Shown here one piece after another: positions 1 through 7,645 of a DNA stretch of 64,000 bases. The notes beneath the pieces were generated by a model. That model worked only from the letters and a program-made list of their open reading frames with translations. It did not search any database and was not told the DNA's origin. Every line of letters begins with the position of its first letter. The first letter of the stretch is position 1. This DNA comes from Acinetobacter equi. Its GTDB lineage: Bacteria > Pseudomonadota > Gammaproteobacteria > Pseudomonadales > Moraxellaceae. The translations under genes were made by a program, and so were the position numbers. The DNA lies in the NCBI RefSeq assembly GCF_001307195.1, contig NZ_CP012808.1, positions 744,001-808,000 on the forward strand, in the 5' to 3' direction.

Positions 1-1680
1 AACAGTTTCTGTAGAAAGCATTTTGTTAGAAATAAATTCCATTTCTAACTCAAGTAACTTCTTATATTCATTTTTAGATTTATACTCTCGACCTAAGAAG
101 GAAATTCTTGAGTTTTTAGGGTTATATACTCCAAACAATTGATCATCGAAGAAATACTGGTAGGATTCTAAATTAAAGATTAGTGGTAAATTTAAGCTTG
201 ATACAGAGAGAATACCCTGTATTTCAAAGGTTAAATTATTTTGACCTTTATTTAATACGAAATTAACTTGTTCCTCTGTATTTAAGAGCCTATCAAAATC
301 TACTGTTCCAAATTGATTTGTATCTACACTTTCTCCAGATTTAGATAAAGTATAAATTGTAGTAATTGAGGAATCAAAAATAAACTCTGATTGGTCTGTT
401 TCAAGAATAATAAATTCTTTATTAGGTACCAATAAAAACTTATCTTCAAATGAACTCACGGGGAAAACTTTTTCTGGGATCAGTAACACTCTAAACTTGA
501 AACACTCTTTTGGCTTTGATCTCTTAATTTCAAAATTTAGATATTTAGGTATACCATCAAATTCTGTTTCTAAACTTAAGATTGTTTTTTTATTAGAGCG
601 GTTATTAATTTTAAAATTTAATTGTTTCTTAAATTTATTTGAGATTTTTATTTCATCTTCAGAAAGTTGGCCTTTTACGAATACAACATCCAAGCTAATC
701 ATGGACTGATCTGGAGTCACTTCTAGAATCAAATGATGATCACGACTAGAAGAACTCCCTTTTTGAGAAATAGCCCCCTTGGTACGATGATATTGTTTTT
801 TAGCAGAGGTAGACAACTCAGAAAATTCTATCAGATCTACAGAATTTTTCTCTCGCTCTTGCTGACATGCACCAAAATCTAAAGTTTTTCGCCATGACTC
901 TAAATCATCATTTGAGAAAAAATTATCAATAAACTTTTCACTAAAATCCAAATCGACTAGTTTTTCAACATACTCAGTTGGAAATTGCTCAATAATATAC
1001 TCAATATCTTCTTTGAGCCGCTTATTCTCATCTAGCCTTTTTTCAATTTGATTAATATTAGCTTGACTCCAACTTTGCAAAGCAGAGTCATTCAGATATC
1101 CAAGTTCATTGAACTCTATTTTTCCATCGTACACAGCATTGAACAATTCTCTAAAGCCAAACATTGTGGCGCCATCAGCACAAATTAACTCAAACTGATG
1201 ATTTAGTAGTTGTTTAGAAATTTCATTATCTTTGAAAGAGCTCTGATCAATAAAATTCAGTAGGGCTTCATAAATAGCTCTAGGATTCCAAATGTTGTCA
1301 GTCAAAGTTAAATCTTTAGATGAATTATTTAAAGTATCTAGAGATGAATTATGTATTATAAGTAGAATAGAGTCCTTAAAATTTCCTATTTGGCTTGAAA
1401 CATGATCTCTCAAATAAGAAATATAATTTTCTGAATATCCAGAATCACTATCTGAATGAAGTACTGGAATCACTCTACATCCATTTACAATGAAATACTG
1501 AATCTTTTCATTGTGTAAATAGAATGATGATTCTGATGTACGACTAAAAGCTTGGAAAAGTTTTAGACTATTCTCATCATCTGGTGATTTAAAGTGGAGT
1601 TTTTCACCAATTCTTAAGTGATTTTTTGCCCAGTCAAAAAATAATTCAACCAAAAAATCTTCATATTGTTTTTTTGACAT
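1..1680 (-). CDS. dptH: DptH (DndH), N-terminal part, cut by the window edge
   Basis: The minus strand is open from an ATG at 1680 through base 1, giving 560 codons without a stop, so the gene continues beyond the left edge. It begins MSKKQYEDFLVELFFDW and lies directly after dptF and dptG, which is the order of the DptFGH (DndFGH) restriction complex that attacks DNA lacking phosphorothioate marks. DptH is known as the largest subunit, a protein of well over 1000 residues with a helicase/translocase-type ATPase in its C-terminal part. That region is not visible here, so the ATPase motifs cannot be checked. The start overlaps the end of dptG by 20 bases, which implies translational coupling. 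The identification rests mainly on context and general resemblance of the N-terminus. Confidence 0.8.
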   Translation of the reverse strand, partial: MSKKQYEDFLVELFFDWAKNHLRIGEKLHFKSPDDENSLKLFQAFSRTSESSFYLHNEKIQYFIVNGCRVIPVLHSDSDSGYSENYISYLRDHVSSQIGNFKDSILLIIHNSSLDTLNNSSKDLTLTDNIWNPRAIYEALLNFIDQSSFKDNEISKQLLNHQFELICADGATMFGFRELFNAVYDGKIEFNELGYLNDSALQSWSQANINQIEKRLDENKRLKEDIEYIIEQFPTEYVEKLVDLDFSEKFIDNFFSNDDLESWRKTLDFGACQQEREKNSVDLIEFSELSTSAKKQYHRTKGAISQKGSSSSRDHHLILEVTPDQSMISLDVVFVKGQLSEDEIKISNKFKKQLNFKINNRSNKKTILSLETEFDGIPKYLNFEIKRSKPKECFKFRVLLIPEKVFPVSSFEDKFLLVPNKEFIILETDQSEFIFDSSITTIYTLSKSGESVDTNQFGTVDFDRLLNTEEQVNFVLNKGQNNLTFEIQGILSVSSLNLPLIFNLESYQYFFDDQLFGVYNPKNSRISFLGREYKSKNEYKKLLELEMEFISNKMLSTETV

Positions 1681-2974
1681 AAATTGCATCCCCACTATCA
1701 CTCATTTTTTCAACATTACCCAAACGCTCATAAAAACTGACTAAAGCTTTTCTACTTTCTTTATCAAAGAAAATTCCTCGTAGTTCTAATCCTTTAATAA
1801 CCTCATACAAGCGTAATTTCTCTCTTTCACCAATCACTAAATTTGTTAATAACAATAAATATTCTTGAGTGAGTACAAATACTGTACCTGCACTTCCTCG
1901 AGTCTGTGTAAAAGGCTTTAAGATAATATTTTTAATTGTGCGTACTACATTTGAATTCCGACTTGCCCTAGTTTCACCTTTCTCAAATTGAGCTTTATAT
2001 AGGTGCTGTAATGCCTCAAGAGCCGACTCTATATTCTCAAATTTATCATCTTTTATTTTTAAGCTTCTATTTTCAGCAAATGCTAAATAATAATTTTCTA
2101 AGGTTTCTAAATCACTATTTTTTAAAAGTGTTACTAATTTCCATAAAGGAAATTTTTGACCTGCAGGATTCGGTAAACTTTCACATAACGCTAAAGTAGG
2201 AAAAATAGAATCCAAACCCTTTTCGACTAATTTATAACCACTTCTTTGGAGACAAGCTCGCTCTCGACTCGCTTTTTCACTGTCTAATATAAAATAACAG
2301 TCTTTAACAGATGGCTCATTCGCTTCTTTCCAACCATTAATAACAATAGATAATTGTGCTGTATATAAACAAATATATAACTCTAAAAATAACTGTATAT
2401 TTTCTAAGAAATATTTTGAATGATTTGTTAGAAAAACTAAGTCTTCAGCAAAAACTTTAGACAACTTTGGTAAATAAGAATTTAAACCTTCATAGTCTGG
2501 AATACGACTTGGGAAAGAATTCTCAAATGTTTGATAAATTTTTTCTTCTATAAAATTCAGATTAGTTACATCATTGTTATAAACAAAATCTTTCTTAAAA
2601 AGCGTCTTTAAAAGACTTACTATTCGTTTTTCAGCTGATAGATTTTGAGCATCCTCAGATAACGAAAAAATGCGTAATTTAGGTGAAATCTTAGAGATAT
2701 TATTTTCTATAAAATAAATATCATTAATCATAGCCCAAGCTTCTGAGTCAGGAATTTCATCTTTAAAACTTTGTTCAAAGTTCTTATGAAATTTCTTTAA
2801 TTCATCTTCAAATTTACTTAATTTTTTTTCAGCTAGTAAGCCATAAAGCTCACTTAAGAATAAGTTAGTAACCTTCTCCCAGTTAAAGTCATTACTATTT
2901 TCATTAGTACTTATAGGATAAAAACTAGCCATACTATTACTTGTTGGCTTTAGAGCAGCAATTAAACTCATCAT
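1661..2974 (-). CDS. dptG: DNA phosphorothioation-dependent restriction protein DptG
   Basis: This 437-residue protein sits between dptF and dptH in the canonical order and has the size expected for DptG (DndG), a core subunit of the restriction complex that acts with the DndBCDE modification enzymes. I see no nucleotide-binding or nuclease motif, no signal peptide and no membrane segment; it looks like a soluble, mostly helical protein. Its start codon overlaps the dptF stop as TAATG, and a second Met follows immediately, so the start is uncertain by one codon. Its last codons overlap the start of dptH. All three subunits are therefore likely made from one mRNA in balanced amounts. Family assignment is by context, size and partial recognition. 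Confidence 0.82.
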   Translation of the reverse strand: MMSLIAALKPTSNSMASFYPISTNENSNDFNWEKVTNLFLSELYGLLAEKKLSKFEDELKKFHKNFEQSFKDEIPDSEAWAMINDIYFIENNISKISPKLRIFSLSEDAQNLSAEKRIVSLLKTLFKKDFVYNNDVTNLNFIEEKIYQTFENSFPSRIPDYEGLNSYLPKLSKVFAEDLVFLTNHSKYFLENIQLFLELYICLYTAQLSIVINGWKEANEPSVKDCYFILDSEKASRERACLQRSGYKLVEKGLDSIFPTLALCESLPNPAGQKFPLWKLVTLLKNSDLETLENYYLAFAENRSLKIKDDKFENIESALEALQHLYKAQFEKGETRASRNSNVVRTIKNIILKPFTQTRGSAGTVFVLTQEYLLLLTNLVIGEREKLRLYEVIKGLELRGIFFDKESRKALVSFYERLGNVEKMSDSGDAIYVKKTI

Positions 2975-4578
2975 TAATACCCTACCTCTATGTATTCATC
3001 TTCACGAATAAATTTAATTTCATTTAAATTTGACTTAAAATTAATTTTATTAGATTTATTTGCAAAATTAAGCAAGCGATTTACGATTTCATTCAATATA
3101 ACAACAACACTTCTATCATTTTTATTTGGTCGATATCCTGCTCTTAACCTACTGAGTAGCTCATATAAATTAATATCTATACTAAACTCAACTGTAGGGT
3201 CACTTTCATTTTCTGAAAAATCCTTAATACGGATATAAACATTGAAATAGCCTTTACCATTTTTAGGCTGTTTTTTCTCTATCGCTGAAAAATCAGGAGT
3301 AAGATTTAAGTGGGAAACAACTTTATAATTACCATACTCTGCTATTAAAAATTGATCATCCTCTAAATATGGCACCTTTTTGTTGATATATCCCCTAATT
3401 GCATTTAATAATTCTTTATTATAAAAATTTCGAAGAACTAATCTTGACTTTACAGCATCATAATATGTGTGATGCCTATATATATCTAGGTAGGCTAACA
3501 GTAAATTTTCTGAAAAATCATCTGTAAATTTTTTATGATAGTTATTTCCTAAATTTAAAAACTTTAATATATAAAATAATCTAATATAAGAATTCGAATC
3601 ACTTAAATTTTTAATATACCACTCCTCCGATAATATTTGCTTAAATGCATCAAAATCATCAGTAAGAGTATTAAGCTCATAAGCTATAACAAATCGATCA
3701 ATCGTCTTTGTTCTTAATCTAGATGGATCAAATTCAATTGCTTTTTCTAAAATCTCATTTTCATTACATAAAAATAGATTATTAAATAAATAATCTTTCT
3801 TAGTAATTAATTCATAGATCAAATCTAAAAATGTTCTTGCTGTAATAAATTGGTTTCTAAATAATCTAATTTTTAAAAGTAATTCAATTAATACTTTTTG
3901 GATCTGTTCATTACATAATAATTTGTAATTAACAAATTTAAGACAATCTACACTATCTATGCCTGTAGATTCTTCTTTAATAAAGAGTTCATAAAGTTTA
4001 GATGTCGGAGACGTAATTCTTGTCAAAATTCTTGTAATAAATTCACTTTTATATCCATCTTCAACAATTTCAAACTTTGGATAATCTTCAAAATTTATAA
4101 AGTTGAAATCATCTGAACTGTCTTTTTGTTCTAAATATTTTTTAATTTTTTCTCTGACACTTAGGAGCTCTGCTTCTTCAGCATAATTTCCCAACATCCC
4201 AATATTGATCCCGATCACCAGCGAATGGCTACCAGTTTCAAATTCGCTAAAAATTCGATCTAAGGTAACAATAGCATTATCATGAGGTTCAAAACTATGA
4301 GTCGCATCTAAATGAAAGTGTATATATGGTTGTGTGAATTTTTGCTTTGCTCGCAACATTAGTTCAGACTTTCCATCCCCACTACTGCCACAAAGAAAAA
4401 TAACTTTTTTAGAATCTGAATTAATCTGTGCTAATAATGACAGAAAATCCTCTTCAATAGGCATTGCCACATACAAATCAGATTTAATTTTAGATAATTC
4501 TAAATCACGATCATTTTCAGTAGAAACTGCAAATGAAGAAGATTTTGATAAAACACTTAAAGCATCAATAAAACTCAT
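2974..4578 (-). CDS. dptF: DNA phosphorothioation-dependent restriction protein DptF (ATPase)
   Basis: This 534-residue protein starts with the MSFIDALSVLSKSS-type N-terminus typical of DptF and carries a clear Walker A motif, CGSSGDGKSE, at about residues 63-72. It is therefore a P-loop ATPase and the presumed first subunit of the DptFGH restriction machine, which damages DNA lacking the sulfur modification made by DndCDE. The ATG at 4578 has a good upstream ribosome site (AGAGGGA) and is the first gene of the operon dptF-dptG-dptH. The divergent neighbour is the recombinase operon. No dndB, dndC, dndD or dndE lies on either side within the window, so the modification half should be beyond the left edge if the system is functional. 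Confidence 0.9.
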   Translation of the reverse strand: MSFIDALSVLSKSSSFAVSTENDRDLELSKIKSDLYVAMPIEEDFLSLLAQINSDSKKVIFLCGSSGDGKSELMLRAKQKFTQPYIHFHLDATHSFEPHDNAIVTLDRIFSEFETGSHSLVIGINIGMLGNYAEEAELLSVREKIKKYLEQKDSSDDFNFINFEDYPKFEIVEDGYKSEFITRILTRITSPTSKLYELFIKEESTGIDSVDCLKFVNYKLLCNEQIQKVLIELLLKIRLFRNQFITARTFLDLIYELITKKDYLFNNLFLCNENEILEKAIEFDPSRLRTKTIDRFVIAYELNTLTDDFDAFKQILSEEWYIKNLSDSNSYIRLFYILKFLNLGNNYHKKFTDDFSENLLLAYLDIYRHHTYYDAVKSRLVLRNFYNKELLNAIRGYINKKVPYLEDDQFLIAEYGNYKVVSHLNLTPDFSAIEKKQPKNGKGYFNVYIRIKDFSENESDPTVEFSIDINLYELLSRLRAGYRPNKNDRSVVVILNEIVNRLLNFANKSNKINFKSNLNEIKFIREDEYIEVGY

Positions 4579-4889
4579 CAGTCCCTCTGATTTAGCAATA
4601 TTTTTCTCTTCTTATTGTGCCATGCCACAACCTTGAATTCACTAAAGATCAACTATTTTTATTTAGCTAGGCTATGCTCGTTCCAAATGAGCTATTTTGC
4701 TAACAAAAAATTGTCACAAATAAATTCAAGTATTTTATTTTTATTAGTTTTCCATCTAAAAATATAAATAATTAGACGTTTCATTTGACTAAAAAATGTA
4801 TGCTAATGCCATAGCCATAAAATAAAAAAATAGTGGATTATTATTGTGTTATTTTTAGCCAATTGGCATGTATGGGGAGACAAAATTCA
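4579..4889. promoter_or_regulatory. Divergent intergenic region between dptF and the recombinase operon
   Basis: About 310 AT-rich bases separate the two divergent operons and must hold both promoters. A nested imperfect inverted repeat is visible: TTAGC at 4663-4667 against GCTAA at 4699-4703, with GCTC at 4676-4679 against GAGC at 4689-4692. It could be an operator or a recombinase site. A TTGACT at 4785-4790 resembles a -35 element for the rightward operon, but I find no convincing -10 at normal spacing. No gene is supported here. Confidence 0.4.
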
Positions 4890-5465
4890 ATGTCTGTAAA
4901 AAAGAAGAGCTCTCATTATTTCAATGTGCCTACAAAAAATCTGCAATTAATGTGTTATCCAAAATGTATGTATGCCTATCAAATCTGGATCGCTTTATTT
5001 TTCCAGCTCAATGAGAAACAGCAAAACTATCATTTTGATTTAACTTTTAAACAGAAAATAGACATTCCTATTCTTACAACAGCCAAAGCTAATCTCTATT
5101 TTTTTAGCAGTCATTTTAGCTGGATCTATGCCTACTTTTATGACCAGAGCAAAACTGAATTAAAATTCAAAGCTTATGAAAAAAATAATTCATATGAATT
5201 CATCATTCATGCTTTAAGTGAAGTAAGGGCCTTACTCTGTTCTAGCTTACATAACTCGATTAAGGGCTTAGATATCATTGCACATTCGCTAAATGAACAA
5301 TATCTATCTGACCACATTCAGGAGGTTTTTGGTCATAAAACTTTAACTATCAATCACCTGCGAGAACTATCAGGATTATCCAAATCCAAAAGTCCGGTAA
5401 GTTCTATTTCAAATTATGCAGGCCCACTGTCATTAGAAAAAATTCTGGCAGGAATTTCATCATGA
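4890..5465 (+). CDS. Small first protein of the recombinase trio, function unknown
   Basis: I do not recognise this protein. The open frame runs from a GTG at 4833, but I prefer the ATG at 4890 because GGGGAGA lies about 8 bases upstream; that gives 191 residues. It is soluble and rich in aromatic residues. Its C-terminal part contains an FGHKTLT segment that resembles the GH motif near the end of tyrosine recombinases, but no matching Arg, HxxR or nucleophile arrangement is clear. It may be a degenerate recombinase or an accessory DNA-binding partner; this is speculation. Its stop overlaps the next start as ATGA, so it is translationally coupled to the two large recombinases and probably works with them. 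Confidence 0.65.
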   Translation: MSVKKKSSHYFNVPTKNLQLMCYPKCMYAYQIWIALFFQLNEKQQNYHFDLTFKQKIDIPILTTAKANLYFFSSHFSWIYAYFYDQSKTELKFKAYEKNNSYEFIIHALSEVRALLCSSLHNSIKGLDIIAHSLNEQYLSDHIQEVFGHKTLTINHLRELSGLSKSKSPVSSISNYAGPLSLEKILAGISS

Positions 5466-7645
5466 ATGGATACAATTATTTAGAAGATACTCAAGAATTA
5501 AAGCTTGAGCCATTTCGAAACTTCTATCAAAAATTAGCAGAAGCAAAGCTGATAAATCACCAGAATTCAAGCAAGCTCAATGACTTTATACAATATACTG
5601 AAACTATTAAACTTAATAATATTATAACTCAACAACTTGCTGATACATCAATCAGCAACTACCCTCTGGCTCATTACCTTATTGCAGTCATTAACACCCC
5701 ATCAGCATATCAATCAAATGCACTAAAATGGGCCATTTTTAATACCCAATGTATTGAATTACTCAATCATCAAGAACATGCAAAAACCGTTGCTAATCTT
5801 TGTCTGCGCTTTCGTTTAGCAAGCACAAAAACACCATACCACTGGCTGTATAATTTTTTACCTAAGAATCTCCCCATTGAACTCAAAGAGTTACTAAAAT
5901 TTTTAGAAAATGCTGAAGCAGAAAATAAAAAAATGCTAGCTCTATCTACTCCAAATTTAAGTGAAAAACAGATTGGACAACTCGCAGAAATCCGTGTCGT
6001 ATATCAATATGCACTTAACCAAGAGGAACGTCAAAAAAGGCAGCGTACTACTACGACAGTGATTTCAGAGCCACGTCAAACTAATATTTTAAAAACAAAA
6101 AAGCTCTCTCTAGATAATGAGCATACATTTCAGACCTATCTAATTGAAGGTATTACTAAACAGTCAACTGAAGATAAAAGCTTTGAAATATTGGAGGATC
6201 ATAACTTTGTATTTAATACACTAGAGCAGCATTCTATTACGGCACAAAGTATTAATCTCAGAAGTAAAATTTTGCATAAAAACAAAAATGAGCTTATGAC
6301 TAAGTCTAATCCTCGTGTATTTGATCTAGCCACCGCACAATACATTATGAATGCTTTATTCAAGCAAACAGAAAGCTCTCCAATACATACCTTGCTTTTA
6401 TTTTCAGTACTTAGTCTTACTCATTATAAAGAATTGCCAATTTTTCAAAAAAACTCTAAAAACACAGCTAAAACGAAGAGTATTTCTCTAAAGCCAAACC
6501 AATGCTTCTTCAAACAAAATTTTGAAGTATCAAAGTTTAAAGATTTCGTTTTAAAAGAACATATGCTGAATACCACAAATTCTTTTACTATTCCTCTACC
6601 AGGAGTTTACCTAAAATCTCTTACTCAACTCAAAAAATGGGATCCGGCAGATTTAGATTCTGAAGTACAAGAACACTTACACAGAATTAATAAAAAATTA
6701 ACGTTTCAATTAACTGCACAAAATCTCCCTCGTCTACTTAGTGACATCACTCTGAATGAACTTGGCTACGAACTAGAAAGTAAACTCCTCCTTGGAGAAA
6801 GCGTTCAACATTATATTCCTTGCCACTATTTCTCAACAAAAATTATAGATATTTTAGGTATTTACACTCAAGCAATTACTCTTACTCTACCACAATTAAC
6901 ATCTGATTATGTTTCAGACTTTACTGGCTCAAATTCATTCGGTAGTCAGCAAACCCCAGATATATTCTTTGTGAAATCTTTTTTTAATCAGCTAGACCAA
7001 CGAGTTCGAAAGAATCCAGACCCATTTCAAACCTTAAATAACTATTCAATTTGGCTTTGGCATATTTGCATGCTACTGACCTCAGCACGTCCAAATGAAT
7101 CTTTCCCACCGAGTTTAGACTATATCGATCTAGAAAATAAAATAATGGCTGTTGCAGATAAAGAACAAAGATATGCTGGGACCATTGGACGCTATCTTCC
7201 ATTTAATGATTTTTTACGCCATGAAATAGAGGCCTACCTACGTTATTTAAAACACTTTCAGAATTTAATGAAACCCTGTATGTCTAAAGAAAAAATTCAA
7301 GCGATTCAAGAAGTTTTTGAGAGTAAATGCCCCTTCCTTTTGTTCTATGACCAACGAGCATTTATCCGTAATTTAATGCTCTCTGACATTCATCACTACT
7401 GTAAAGAAATCATTTTACAACGTAATTGGACTCGTCATTTTTCCCGTTATTTTTTAGCACAATACTGCAATGAAGATGTCCTCAAAGGTGTCTTTGGCCA
7501 CGATGAAGCAATGCAAGAATTATTTGATCGCTATTCTAGTTTTCAACCTAATGATTATGAACAGATCCGAGTAGCTCAAAAAAAATTGATCGAAGCCATA
7601 GGAGTTAAAAGTATGTCAACTTTTAATGGAGTTCTGATCATATGA
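5462..7645 (+). CDS. Large tyrosine recombinase (first of a pair)
   Basis: The 727-residue protein carries a tyrosine-recombinase active site in its C-terminal third: Arg at about 543 in SARPNE, HxxR as HFSR at about 659-662, GH at about 680, and a candidate nucleophile Tyr at about 691 in DRYSS. The enzyme class cuts and rejoins DNA through a 3'-phosphotyrosine link without ATP. The protein is about twice the usual integrase length of 300-450 residues, and the first 500 residues have no domain I recognise. It overlaps both neighbours by ATGA, so the trio is one operon. The coupling suggests a multi-subunit integration machine, as in other recombinase trios, rather than a single P4-type integrase. 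Confidence 0.8.
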   Translation: MNGYNYLEDTQELKLEPFRNFYQKLAEAKLINHQNSSKLNDFIQYTETIKLNNIITQQLADTSISNYPLAHYLIAVINTPSAYQSNALKWAIFNTQCIELLNHQEHAKTVANLCLRFRLASTKTPYHWLYNFLPKNLPIELKELLKFLENAEAENKKMLALSTPNLSEKQIGQLAEIRVVYQYALNQEERQKRQRTTTTVISEPRQTNILKTKKLSLDNEHTFQTYLIEGITKQSTEDKSFEILEDHNFVFNTLEQHSITAQSINLRSKILHKNKNELMTKSNPRVFDLATAQYIMNALFKQTESSPIHTLLLFSVLSLTHYKELPIFQKNSKNTAKTKSISLKPNQCFFKQNFEVSKFKDFVLKEHMLNTTNSFTIPLPGVYLKSLTQLKKWDPADLDSEVQEHLHRINKKLTFQLTAQNLPRLLSDITLNELGYELESKLLLGESVQHYIPCHYFSTKIIDILGIYTQAITLTLPQLTSDYVSDFTGSNSFGSQQTPDIFFVKSFFNQLDQRVRKNPDPFQTLNNYSIWLWHICMLLTSARPNESFPPSLDYIDLENKIMAVADKEQRYAGTIGRYLPFNDFLRHEIEAYLRYLKHFQNLMKPCMSKEKIQAIQEVFESKCPFLLFYDQRAFIRNLMLSDIHHYCKEIILQRNWTRHFSRYFLAQYCNEDVLKGVFGHDEAMQELFDRYSSFQPNDYEQIRVAQKKLIEAIGVKSMSTFNGVLII

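Noticed and set aside
497..709. Plus-strand frame of 70 codons inside dptH
   Set aside because: It lies opposite an uninterrupted 560-codon minus-strand gene and resembles no protein I know.
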